NCBI GenBank assembly: GCA_039707655.1 | Contig: CM077668.1 | Location: 403,416,130-403,480,129 of the forward strand | Origin: Elymus sibiricus | Taxonomy: Eukaryota > Streptophyta > Magnoliopsida > Poales > Poaceae | Reading direction: 5' to 3' | Length of the DNA stretch: 64,000 nucleotides | Shown here: positions 23,807 to 34,007 of the stretch, piece by piece | Position numbering within the stretch: the stretch's first letter is position 1 | How the letters are laid out: each line of letters starts with the position of its first letter | Program-made: the position numbers and the translations under genes | The notes under the pieces: model-generated | Seen by the model: the letters and a program-made list of their open reading frames with translations, nothing else | The model's database searches: none | What the model was told of the DNA's origin: nothing

Positions 23807-24150
23807 ATGGATTGGTTGGCTGACTGTGGTCCTATGTTTGTGGACTGGCATGTGAAGAAGATGAGGTTCAACCATCAAGGCAAGAGAATTACATTGAGAG
23901 GTGTCAAACAGGACCTAAAGGAGTGCAAACCAGTAACTGCTAAAAAGTTAAACCAACTGGTCAAACAAGGACAGGTGGAACACATCATTCAACTGTGTGC
24001 CATTTCTGCTGATACTAACACTGGGGAAATTCCAGGAGAAGTGCAGAAGCTGGTAACACAGTATAAGGTCATTTTTCAGGAACCTACAGGGCTACCTCCA
24101 GTCAGAGATTATGATCACAAAATCAAAAACCCTACAGAGTCTCTCCTCAG
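23807..24150 (+). pseudogene. Protease-RT linker of the Reina-like element (shifted frame)
   Basis: Second reading-frame segment of the polyprotein. It begins with the end of the protease domain (MDWLADCGPMFVDW) and runs to the stretch LPPVRDYDHKI that normally leads into reverse transcriptase. Near 24123-24130 roughly a dozen residues usually found before the PYRVSPQLK segment are missing and the frame changes again, so a short deletion is the second lesion. Confidence 0.8.
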
Positions 24151-26952
24151 TTGAAAGATGAGTTAGAAAAACAAGTAAAAGAAATGTTGCAAAAAGGGTT
24201 CATTCAACCAAGTACCAGCCCTTTTTCCTCCCCAGTGCTGCTAGTAAAAAAGAAGGAAGGAACTTGGCGTTTTTGTGTGGACTATAGACAACTAAATGCC
24301 ATAACTGTGAAGAACAAATACCCGATGCCTGTGGTGGAAGAGTTGCTTGATGAGTTGGCAGGAGCACAATGGTTTACCAAATTAGATCTGAGAGCAGGTT
24401 ATCACCAGATAAGGATGGCAGCTGGTGATGAGCCAAAAACAGCTTTTAAAACTCACAATGGACACTATGAGTTTAAAATGATGCCCTTTGGACTGTCATG
24501 TGCACCTGGCACATTTCAAGGAGGTATGAACATCACATTGTCCCCAGTGAACAGGAAATGTGTCCTGGTATTTGTAGATGACATACTGGTGTTCAGCCAT
24601 ACATTTGAAGAACACATTGAGCATCTGAGGCAGGTTTTCCAAATATTGCAGGAGAATCAGTTTTTTGTGAAGCTATCCAAATGTTCCTTTGCTCAGCAAC
24701 AGTTGGAATATTTAGGACACATTATCAGCAAGGACGGGGTAGCTACTGACCAAAGCAAAATAGAAGCTGTACAAACGTGGCCTCAACCTACAACTGTGAA
24801 GAAAGTAAGAGCATTCCTAGGGTTGGCTGGGTACTACAGGAGGTTTATCCAAGGATATGGAGTGATCAGTAGACCATTAACAACCTTGTTAAGGAAAGGT
24901 CAGCCCTTCATCTGGTCTGAAACAGTAAACAACTCGTTTCTGGCCTTGAAACAAGCATTGGTGTCTGCCCCTGTGTTGAAACTACCTGACTTCTCTAAAC
25001 AATTCACACTAGAAACTGATGCTTGTCACATTGGCATTGGAGCTGTACTGATGCAAGAAGGACACCCAATAGCATTCTTGAGCAAAACTTTAGGCCCAAG
25101 GGCACAAGCTCTTTCTACTTATGAGAAGGAATGTCTAGCCATTATCCTAGCAGTTGACAAATGGAGAGCTTATCTGCAACACAAGGAGTTTATAATTAAG
25201 ACTGACCACCAGAGCTTGGCACATTTGACAGAACAGAGACTCACCACATCCATTCAACACAAGGCTTTTGTCAAACTCATTGGTTTGCAGTACAGGATCC
25301 AATACAAGCAAGGGGCACTTAACAAAGCAGTTGATGCTCTCAGCAGAAAAAATGAAGAAACTGAGGTCAATGCAGTAACAACTTGTGTGCCTGCTTGGAC
25401 AAGTAATTTGATCAATGGTTATGCTAATGACCCTGTTGCTCAAGAAATTTTAACATCTCTGGCAGTTCAGCCTCAAGGGGAAGGGAATTATACACTTCAA
25501 GAAGGAGTAATCAGATACAAAGGGAGGATTTATGTGGGTTCTAATGCAACATCACAAGAAAATATCTTGCAAGTATTGCATTCCAGTGGGATTGGGGGCC
25601 ATTCTAGGATTACTGCTACTTACCAGCGAATTAAGTCCCTGTTTGCTTGGCCCCAGCTGAAACAGAGTGTGGAGGAATATGTTAAGAAATGCACAGTGTG
25701 TCAACAAGCAAAGATAGAACATACCAAGCTGCCTGGCTTATTACAACCATTACCTGTGCCCAAGCAAGCATTCGACATTGTCAGTATGGACTTCATTGAG
25801 GGACTACCAAAATCGGGTAATTCTGACTCTATATTGGTGGTCATTGATAAATTCAGCAAGTATGCTCATTTTATACCACTGAAACATCCCTACACAGCAG
25901 CTCACATAGCTCAGGTGTATGTTGACTATGTCTATAAATTGCATGGGTTGCCCCTGAAAATCATATCTGACAGAGACAAAGTGTTCACCAGTAAGTTTTG
26001 GCAAATGTTGTTCAAACTGACAGACACAGAACTGAACATGAGCAGTGCTAGGCACCCTGAAACTGATGGGCAAACAGAGAGATTGAATCAGTGCCTAGAA
26101 ACATATCTGAGATGCTTTGTTCATTCCTGTCCAACTAAATGGCACAACTGGCTATCTCTGGCTGAATTTTGGTATAACACTACAAATCATTCTGCTTTAA
26201 AGAGTACTCCATTTATGGTGTTGTATGGTAGAACACCAAGACAATTGGGGATTTCTGCTATAGAACCAACCAATGTTCCTGAACTTGATGACTGGTTGAA
26301 GACAAGAGCTGACATGAATAATGTCATTCAAAACCAATTGCACAGAGCTTGCCAAAGAATGAAAGCTCAAGCTGATAAAGGAAGAATGGAAAGGGAATTT
26401 GCAATAGGAGATAAGGTATATCTGAAACTGCAACCCTATGTGCAAATGACAGTGGCCAGAAGGACAAACCAGAAGCTATCATTCAAATATTTTGGTCCTT
26501 TTGAAATTCTGCAGAGAGTGGGAGCTGTAGCCTACAAGTTGAAGCTACCTGCTACAAGGAAAATACACCCGGTGGTGCATGTATCTGTTCTCAAGAAAGT
26601 TGTAGCGCCAGACACTCAAGTCTGCCCGGATTTGCCTGATATCTGCTGGGATCAAGATAATGCAGTCACTCCGGAAGCCATTCTTCAGACAAGACTTTTG
26701 AAAATGGCAAATGGCACTCATTCCCAGGTGCTGGTTAAATGGACAGGTATGCCTCCACACATGTCTACTTGGGAGTCTCTCTCTGATATGCAGGAACAAT
26801 TCCCGGATGCACTGGCTTGGGGGCAAGCCAGCTCTCAAGGAGAGGGGCATGTCACGATCCCAGGGCCTAGCACGGAGAAGGCCAAGGAACCAGAGGCCAC
26901 TCAAGCTCTCAGGCGTAGCCTGCGAGCAAGGAAGCCCAAGACCAAGGACTAA
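24151..26952 (+). CDS. RT-RNase H-integrase-chromodomain part of the Reina-like pol
   Basis: 933 codons open to TAA, no ATG of its own because the frame is inherited from upstream. Counting from 24151: reverse transcriptase about 1-250 with the LDLRAGYHQI motif and catalytic FVDD at 141-144; RNase H about 288-400 with Asp290 in LETDAC and TDH at 351-353. The integrase zinc finger is His477, His484, Cys514, Cys517, and its core Asp547, Asp607, Glu643 has the family D,D35E spacing. A GPF motif lies at 782-784 and a chromodomain-like module at about 838-888 (VLVKWTGMPPHMSTWE). All catalytic residues seem present. The last 33 or so codons lie within the 3' LTR. As part of a full polyprotein it is disabled by the two upstream lesions. 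Confidence 0.9.
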   Translation: MKDELEKQVKEMLQKGFIQPSTSPFSSPVLLVKKKEGTWRFCVDYRQLNAITVKNKYPMPVVEELLDELAGAQWFTKLDLRAGYHQIRMAAGDEPKTAFKTHNGHYEFKMMPFGLSCAPGTFQGGMNITLSPVNRKCVLVFVDDILVFSHTFEEHIEHLRQVFQILQENQFFVKLSKCSFAQQQLEYLGHIISKDGVATDQSKIEAVQTWPQPTTVKKVRAFLGLAGYYRRFIQGYGVISRPLTTLLRKGQPFIWSETVNNSFLALKQALVSAPVLKLPDFSKQFTLETDACHIGIGAVLMQEGHPIAFLSKTLGPRAQALSTYEKECLAIILAVDKWRAYLQHKEFIIKTDHQSLAHLTEQRLTTSIQHKAFVKLIGLQYRIQYKQGALNKAVDALSRKNEETEVNAVTTCVPAWTSNLINGYANDPVAQEILTSLAVQPQGEGNYTLQEGVIRYKGRIYVGSNATSQENILQVLHSSGIGGHSRITATYQRIKSLFAWPQLKQSVEEYVKKCTVCQQAKIEHTKLPGLLQPLPVPKQAFDIVSMDFIEGLPKSGNSDSILVVIDKFSKYAHFIPLKHPYTAAHIAQVYVDYVYKLHGLPLKIISDRDKVFTSKFWQMLFKLTDTELNMSSARHPETDGQTERLNQCLETYLRCFVHSCPTKWHNWLSLAEFWYNTTNHSALKSTPFMVLYGRTPRQLGISAIEPTNVPELDDWLKTRADMNNVIQNQLHRACQRMKAQADKGRMEREFAIGDKVYLKLQPYVQMTVARRTNQKLSFKYFGPFEILQRVGAVAYKLKLPATRKIHPVVHVSVLKKVVAPDTQVCPDLPDICWDQDNAVTPEAILQTRLLKMANGTHSQVLVKWTGMPPHMSTWESLSDMQEQFPDALAWGQASSQGEGHVTIPGPSTEKAKEPEATQALRRSLRARKPKTKD

Positions 26953-27190
26953 AGCTCGGCCCAGGCCCACTGAAGAGGGCGTCACACGCCAACGGCCATC
27001 TACTTGTAGCTCACGGCAAGTGAGAGAGGGACATCGATAGACAGACTGTCTCCGCACCTGCGTGTGCTATCTTCTTCCTCCTTCCCCCTTCATGCCTCAA
27101 GAACCCTAGATCCTCTCCATCTCAGAGAGATCTTGTATCAGACCTGTATTGCCGACCAGTGTGTTGCTGGTAGATGTTACAATCGTGACA
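26850..27190 (+). repeat. 3' LTR of the Reina-like element (341 bp)
   Basis: 339 of 341 bases identical to the 5' LTR by my reading. A purine-rich tract aaggagagggg (about 26837-26847) just upstream is the presumed polypurine primer, and it is also coding sequence. The stop codon of pol lies about 100 bp inside the LTR. Confidence 0.93.
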
Positions 27191-29373
27191 GTCTTCTTCC
27201 TCCTCTCCCTATCCCGATCGGAACAGAGGAGGAGCAAGGGTGGCTCGACACCGGCGACGGCTGGGTGGCTCTGGCGGGCTTCTTCGGACGGCGAGGACGC
27301 CGGCGGGTGCGGGACGGCACGCCGCTCTCGTCCAGAGGGAGATCCGGCGCCGGGGAAGAGCGGAACGGGGTGGCTGCTAGCCCGGGGTGCGGCGGCTACG
27401 AGCGGCGGTGGACGCGGCGCTACGGCCGGAGAAGGAGAGAGGCAGGTTGGGGGCGGCCTCGCGGTGAAGTTCTGCGCCCGCCCGGTGCAGCCGTTGCGCC
27501 GGGGAAGGGAAATGGCCGTGGCAGCTCGAGGTGGCCGCGAACAGAGGCGGCGGCCGGAGTTGGGGGCGCGCGGCGCCTGAGGCACTCCGGCGAGGACTGG
27601 AGGAGATGGGGAGGTGCGCCGGAGTGGAGTGGAGCTGGTGGTGCGGTCAGGAGGGGGAGGGGAGAGCTAGGCTCGCCAGAATCAAGCCGGTAAGGCGGCG
27701 GCCATGGCGGACGGCGGCGGCCAGAGAGTGGAGAGAGGGGCTCTAGTGAGCTTGGAGGGCCGGGGACAGAGCGGCGAGGAGCGGAGGAGGTCGGGGCACC
27801 TATTTATAGGCCCGGGGCGAGCTCGGGAGGGCTCGAGAGGCCGCAGGCTAGCAAACATGGTGATGGCAGGGGCGGCCAGGTCACGGGCACGGCGATGGAG
27901 ACGCAACCACGGCGAGATAAGGCGGGGCAGCAGAGGGGAATTGACCGCACGAGCATGGGCTAGCTACTGGACATCGAGAGGGCTCGAGAAGAGGAGGGAG
28001 CGGACGAGCACAGTGCCACAAAGTGCCAGAGCACGTGGGCGTGCATGCCGGCCACGTAGTCACCGCGTGAACAGGCGCACGTGGTGCACTACGATCGGCC
28101 ACATCGTGTCTGGGTGATAGGTCATTCCTCAGAGAAGGCCGTGAAGGAACGAAACGAGCACAGGGATGTAGGAGGTGACTAGAGGAAGCTTGGAGACAAA
28201 GCAACAGAAATGTGTTTGATGTGAGCTGAGAGAGCTTGAGAAGGAGATAGACTCTGGTCTTTGACTGAGAGTGATCACTCACTAAGATGATCATCTCTGC
28301 AAATTTGCAGCTCATTTGGATGGATATAAATAGCACTTGCTGTAGAATGGACCCTACTGGTCAGAAAGGCAAACTTTGATGTGGCACTCGCATACTAGCT
28401 TGCATTGAGCTGAAATTTGGAGGAGGTTAATTATTTGAGAATATGAAGCTACTGTAAAAGTTTCATACCATTTGAAAATACGAAAATGGTACTTGCTTCA
28501 CAGAGCTTCAATCTGGTCGGAAACTTAGAAAAATAGCTGGGGGAAAATGGCTAAATAAAATGAGCCAAATTTTGGTGGAGATATAATATATGGATAGGAT
28601 AATGCTCTGGTAAATTTTCAGCCCTAGTTAAGCAATATGAAATATAGTTGCTTCCCAACAGGAAAATATGAACAGAAACCAAGATTTGATGGTATGCTCA
28701 CATAGATGTTTGGATAAGGTTGCAATTTGGTGGAGAGCAATTATATGAGCATATGAAGGTGCTTGCAAAATTTCAACTCATTTGGATCATCCTAGATAGC
28801 ACTTCCTTCATTAAGCTTCCAGTTGGCCAGAAACTTTGGAAAATTGCCAAGGAAGATTTATTAGCCCAATTGAGTTGAATTTTGTCAAGAGGCAATGATA
28901 TGAGTAGGAAAGAGTGCCCAAAAAGTTTTAGAGCAAGCAAGCAATTAAAAATGGTACTTGCTTCTCAAACTGCCAGCTGGGGCAGAATCAGAAAAAGAAT
29001 ATTTGTGCAATATTTTTGAACATGGCAAGGAAAGGTTTTGACATATCTGAGCAAGATATGTCCCAAAGGATTTATTGGAATTATTTGGGAATTTTTGGAA
29101 AGGTAGAAATGTGGGTTGCTTCACAACCCAGGGCAAACAGGGTTATTCCTTTAATAGAAAAAGGAATATTCCCAAGAATTTGAATATTGGGATTGGGACC
29201 AAGATGGAGATGACATGAAGATGAGGTGAGATTGAGATTGGCAATCCACTTGGGAACCTAGGAAGATGAAATCTTCCCAAGTTTCCAGACAACACAGCCT
29301 CAGCAAAGCAAAAACAAAGCAAACTCAAAGAAAAGCAAAGGAAAAAGAAAGGACTGAAATCCAGGGTGTTACA
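27191..29373 (-). repeat. 5' LTR of the chromovirus derivative, proximal (U3-side) part
   Basis: Continues the LTR interrupted at 15934 and matches 8253-10432 of the intact mate. It ends at TGTAACACCC (minus strand) at 29373. The GC-rich section contains overlapping ORFs on both strands with no recognisable product. Confidence 0.88.
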
Positions 29374-29378
29374 GTATG
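29374..29378 (+). other. Right target-site duplication GTATG
   Basis: Identical to 5983-5987. Host 1 sequence resumes here and runs into its 3' LTR. Confidence 0.9.
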
Positions 29379-29671
29379 TGGAGCTCTTTCTTAGACTTTG
29401 TTGAATAAAGTTGAATTGTAATTGCTTGTTGATTAAGAACATAGGTTGTTAAGTTTCAAGAGAATGCATTGTTTTGAACCATAACATGTGAATTGGTTGC
29501 TACTTGGTCATGATGAGTTTTATGATAATAAGTTGCTATTATGATGCTAGGAAAAGTGATTGAAATTATCATTGATCAAACTTATGCACTATGCTAGCAT
29601 CCACACTTCATAAATTATTTCTTTTATCATTTACCTACTCGAGGACGAGCAGGAATTAAGCTTCGGGATGC

Positions 29672-31310
29672 TGATACGTCTCCAACATATCTATAATTTA
29701 TGAAGTATTCATGCCATGTTTATAACAATTCTATATGGTTTTGGTATGATTTGATTAGAACTAACCCGGACTGACGCTGTTTTCAGCAGAACTACCGTGG
29801 TCTTATTTTTGTGCAGAAATAAAAGTTCTCAGAATTGGATGAAACTTTTTGACAATTTTTTTGGACCAAAAGAGACCCCTGAAGCTTCGTGGAAGGACCA
29901 GAAGAGCCACAAGGTGACCACATGGCACCAGGGCACGCCCCAGGGGGGTGGTGTGCTGGTGCCATGTGGGCCACTCGTAACTCCCCTTCATGTGAAACCA
30001 ACGCCAAAAAATTCTATAATTAGAGAAACCCCCAGAAATAACCCTAGAACTTGGACTCCGCCGCCGCAGGCCTCTATATCCTCGAAATACCATCTAGAGC
30101 CTTTTCCAGTACCCTGTCGGAGGGGGAAATCATCACCGGAGGCCATCTTCATCATCCCGGCGGTCTCCATGACGAGGAGGGAGTAGTCCAGCCTCGAGGC
30201 TAGGGGTATGTACTAGTAGCTATGTGTTTGATCTCTCTTTCTCGTGATCTTGAGATGTCATGATCTTGATGTATCATGAGCTTTGTTGATATAGTTGGAT
30301 CATATGATGTTTCTCCCCTCTCCATCCTTGTTGTGATGAATCGAATCTTTTCCCTTTGAAGTTTTGTTATTGTTGGATTGAATGTTTAGATATGGGAACA
30401 CTTGAGGTATGTCTTGCATAATGAATACCCGTGGTGACAATGGGGTATCATATTGATTCACTTGATGTATGTTTTGGCACTCAACTTGCGGATTCCCGAG
30501 GTGGCATTGGGGTAATCTATGCATAGGGGTTGATGAACGCTTTCATTATCTTTTCTCCGATAGAAACTTTGGAGTCTCCTTGAAGTTCTTTGTGTGGATT
30601 GAATATTATGATTATGAAGTTGTTTGATGCATATCGTATAATTAACTCATGGATACTTTGGTGACATTGGAGTATCTAGGTGACATTAGAGTTGGTTGAT
30701 GTGTGTCATATGGTGTTATTTTAGTATGAACTCTAGGGCTGTTTGTGACACTTATAGGAATAGCCTAATAGATCGATCGGAAAGAATAGCTTTGAGGTGG
30801 TTTCGTACCCTACAAACAATTTCTATCTTATGTTCTCGGCTAATAGGAACTTGGGAGTGATTCTTTGTCACTTATTGAGGGATTATTATATGATCCAATT
30901 ATGTTAGCATCGTTGAGAGATTGCACTAGTGAAAGTATGAAACCTAGGCCTCATTTTCAAGCATTGCAATACCGTTTGTGCTCCGTTTTAATATTTGCTA
31001 CCTTGCTGTTTTTTATTGTTCACACTACAAAAACTCATATCTACTATCCATACTACACTTTTATCACCATCTCTTCGCCGAACTAGTGCACCTATACAAT
31101 TTACCATTGTATTGGGTGTGTTGGGGACACAAGAGACTCTTTGTTATTTGGTTGCAGGGTTGCTTGAGAGAGACTATCTTCATCCTACGCCTCCCACGGA
31201 TTGATAAACCTTAGGTCATCCACTTGAGGGAAAATTACCGCTGTCCTACAAAACTCTGCGCTTGGAGGCCCAACACGAGTCTACAAGAACAAGTTGTGTA
31301 GTAGACATCA
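29672..31310 (+). repeat. 3' LTR of host 1 (1639 bp)
   Basis: Begins TGATACGTCTCCAAC at 29672, directly after a purine-rich segment gaggacgagcaggaattaagcttcggg, and ends GTAGTAGACATCA at 31310. Non-coding; the small ORFs at 30865-31214 in all frames have no recognisable product. A TATA-like motif lies near 30015. The base composition and motifs (paired acc and cgcccc blocks around 29930, the alternating tgagg/tggcattgggg text) are typical of Sabrina/Wham-like LTRs. Confidence 0.85.
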
Positions 31311-32949
31311 GACATCGCCACCAAGGTCGACGCCGACGGCCGCGTTCGGCCCCAAATCCCCACTCTCCTCCTCCCACATTAGCCTTGTCGCCTCCTGCAC
31401 TGCTCCTTAGCCTCCTAGCGTAGTACTGTGCCGAGAGATTCTAAGTTTACCTCAGCTTCGAGATATTAACAAGCCAGATTTTGGCCGGTGCTCAAGAAGG
31501 TATGCACCAAAATTTTATCATTTTATTACCTTTTTCGTTTGGATATTGCCTTGAAATATGAGTAGACCGGCACATCGTTGGAGCAATTCTAGGATGTGGT
31601 ATCTTTTGGTTGAAGTGCCTTTGAGGAAAAAAAATGCCCATTTAAACTATTGAAAGTAGTTGGTTTACCCACAACCTTTTTTCTTATTTGCAACTGGTGT
31701 TCGTGGGTTGGGTCGGCTTATCTTTTTGATGGAGTGTTTAGTATAAATTGTGATTGGACTCAAACGTGCTTGTGATTTCACGACAATTTACCTATGCCAG
31801 GCACCAAAACCTACTGTGACACTCAGTTTCTTCGGAGCCATACTACCCAACTCTAGAGATCCTTAGTACCGATATCATCGAGCCTGTCCAGCCATAGCCG
31901 GGTTTAACATAATGTCTGAGTTGTCCTTGTCCTGCCCGCATGGACAATCCAAGAACATGAAGTCCTTCCCCTTGACCTCCCCTCCCCTCCCGTCCCCGCC
32001 GCCGGATGGATTCTGCTGGGCTAAGCCCGTGCGATTTGGCAACGGCGGGTCCCTGACGTAATATTCTTTGCACGCTCCTCGAAGAGAAAAAATGTTTTGG
32101 CATGGTAGGTGTGAATTATTATATGTTTCCTTATGTATAATTTTTTTATTTGTACTTTAAACATTATAAGTCCGGTGTGCATGCAAGGTCAAACTTTCTA
32201 GATCACTAATTTTTTATTCATCAATTTGTTTTAGTCTCTCAACCATATATTTACTAATGAAGGTAATGGCTCCTTACACTTGGTGAATTAATGAGAAAGG
32301 TAATTTAAATAATTAAATGAACTAATTCTTTATGGTGGCAATGAGCATGTCTAAAGGGATGCACATGTCTCCTAGGGAAAAAGAGAACACAGTTAACCAA
32401 AATCAAGTGCATCGAGGATGCATCACAATTTGGTCTTGAGCGATTGAACCATGGGAGAGTGATTTTCGTCTCCCATTGCAACGTACGGGCATGTTTGCTA
32501 GTGGTATTTATACACGGTTATACAAATTTTGATACAGTAGCAATTAAGAGATTGATATATCATTATGATCATGATGAGTTATATATCATTGGGCTACTAA
32601 TCCAACTTTTGGTCACTTTGGATCCATCCACTTGAATCTAATCCGCGTTCCTTCCACCCAATGATATAATAACTCATCATCATCCAAATCATCATATTCA
32701 TATAATAACTCATGCATCATCATCATCGTCATCATCATCATATTCATATAAGAACTCATGCATCATCATAATAACAACTCATCATCATAGTCATATAAGA
32801 ACTAGCTCATCATTCTAGCACAATGTAGCACATAACTCATCATCATCATCATCATCATCATGGTCACAACCCCTCCTCATCATCATAGTCATAACCAACA
32901 CTATCTAATTGTTCTTAGCACGTGATGGGTACTACCTAATTAAGACCTG
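31311..32949. other. Intergenic, no gene recognised
   Basis: The first 200 bases, beyond the host 1 target site, are GC-rich with a possible GGTATG splice-donor-like end near 31500 and could be a remnant of a gene leader. The rest is mixed unique-looking sequence. I find no protein signature in the short ORFs at 31843-32103 and 32444-32635. Confidence 0.5.
32670..32900 (+). repeat. ATC/CAT microsatellite region
   Basis: Interrupted runs of (ATC)n with interspersed cataataactcat units. Confidence 0.85.
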
Positions 32950-34007
32950 CTACTCTCTCGAAGGTAAAATAACATAAAACAGGTAAACCCCTGAATCTCC
33001 ATTATGGAGAATAGAGATCAACCTGTCTCCCATTTGTGGGTTGCACTTCATGTTGCCCCCAAGTAGTTCCCTGTGATCATTCAGAACTTTTCTCCAGTCT
33101 TTGATTGTGAGGACTTCATCTCTTCGAGAAATCGTGTATGCACTGCGTTGACACGTAGGCCAACTTGGCCATAAGCTAATAATGTTCATGTCACCTTTCA
33201 GATGCATAAGACGAGGCACACAATCCGCTAGGAGTTTCTGTTGAAAAACATCATAATAAAATACTTAGCAAAATGTAGTTTAGCTTAAGAAGAATGTATG
33301 CAAAAGATGCACTGGTGACATAATTAATAGGAAAAATCTTACCATGATATCTCGATGGATGTTACCGTAGTTCAACATGTGGACTAGTGGCACGTATTGA
33401 CCATAATTTGGAGGAATATGATGTTTTGTCTTGAAAGTCTCAACATCATTAATCCATGAAACAAAATGATTTATCTCCTCGCAAGTTAGTTCAGACCCAT
33501 AACTGTAGTAGGTTTTGTCTACTACGTTCCGTATATTTCTTGAAGAATGGAAATAAGCTGCCAATGGAAGCTATTAACTATTTTTAAATAAATAATATAA
33601 ATTACTTTATAAATATGTTTGAGAAACTCACACAGAGGTAGAACTGGAAGCGTATCCACATCGACCCAAATGTCAATATTATCTTCAATGTCATCTTCAG
33701 GACGAATATCGAAGGTGACATGCATACCCTCTTGAAATCCATATACCTTGCATAGTGCTATCCAATTCGAGCAACCAAAATGGGAGTAGGCCACTGCATT
33801 GTGTAGCTTAACTGCAAAAGCGTAACCATGTTGGGTCCTCAGGTGAACTCTCTTCGTCTCCATATTCTCATGATGTGACGCCCCAAGACCGACGCTCCAG
33901 ATGCCTTCCATGTTTTTCGTGTTAGCCACGTCAATTATTTTGTTTGTTGCATTCATCATCACATCATTCGCATCATCCGCATTGCATCGGTAGCCCGCTG
34001 CCATCAT
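32950..34007 (-). CDS. B3-like DNA-binding protein, three exons, apparently intact
   Basis: Exons on the minus strand: 34007-33632, 33557-33343 and 33237-32950. Introns are GT-AG (GTGAGT...GGCAG and GTAAG...AACAG), phases match, and the total is 879 nt, 292 residues and a TAG stop. Residues about 35-125 have the pattern of a B3-type fold: a VHLRTQHGYAFAVKLH strand pair, a GCSNWIALCKVYGFQEGMHVTFDI segment in which FQEGM parallels the usual L.EGD turn, and a DIWVDVD strand. The second half (YFHSSRN, PPNYGQYVPLVH, NYGNI, IGD/MGDRLISILHNG) is a second domain of the same grass-specific family as I remember it. If B3, it would act in the nucleus as a transcription regulator. The start is the first ATG of the open frame; an upstream exon cannot be excluded. 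Confidence 0.55.

Larger units (their letters stand above)
15935..27190 (+). mobile_element. Reina-like chromovirus (plus strand), gag split by a CACTA element
   Basis: Compact Ty3/Gypsy element with short LTRs of 341 bp each, which open TGTCACGATCC and close ATCGTGACA. Its own DNA is 5554 bp plus the 5702-bp CACTA element. The order is LTR, primer-binding site, gag (with zinc knuckle), protease, RT, RNase H, integrase, chromodomain-like tail, LTR. It lies inside the 5' LTR of the element at 5988-29373; the uninterrupted target is visible near 8250 in the mate LTR. Flanks are gtctc (15929-15933) and gtctt (27191-27195), an imperfect duplication. Two differences between the LTRs mark it as recent. 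Even so, the reading frame is broken twice within pro-pol. Confidence 0.92.
5988..29373 (-). mobile_element. Chromovirus-type Gypsy derivative lacking gag-pol (minus strand)
   Basis: Complete minus-strand LTR element with a perfect GTATG duplication. The 3' LTR is 5988-10432. The internal region is only 10433-13691 (3259 bp). The 5' LTR is 13692-15934 plus 27191-29373, split by the Reina-like element. The LTRs open with TGTAACACCCTGG and close with GGTGCCACA, as in Del/Tekay-type chromoviruses. A tRNA-Met primer-binding site (13675-13686) and a polypurine tract (about 10436-10445) are present. The internal region has no recognisable gag, protease, reverse transcriptase or integrase; its one recognisable ORF resembles the pre-gag ORF of the element at 58145. 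It is therefore probably non-autonomous and was mobilised in trans. Confidence 0.88.
2425..31310 (+). mobile_element. Host 1: Athila-type (Sabrina/Wham-like) Gypsy element, 3' half, interrupted
   Basis: Plus-strand Gypsy element present as internal sequence 2425-5987 and 29374-29671 plus a 3' LTR 29672-31310. Its 5' LTR, gag and pol lie off-window, separated from this part by the Copia insertion. The family is recognised from the LTR start TGATACGTCTCCAAC, from the motif cttgttgggagacaacccaac just after the acidic ORF, and from the paired AGCTTGGGGATGCCC hairpins in the 3' region. All three have counterparts in host 2. A chromovirus derivative (5988-29373) splits the 3' region; removing it and one GTATG rejoins the sequence cleanly. 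A target duplication of gacat (31311-31315) is predicted. Confidence 0.85.
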
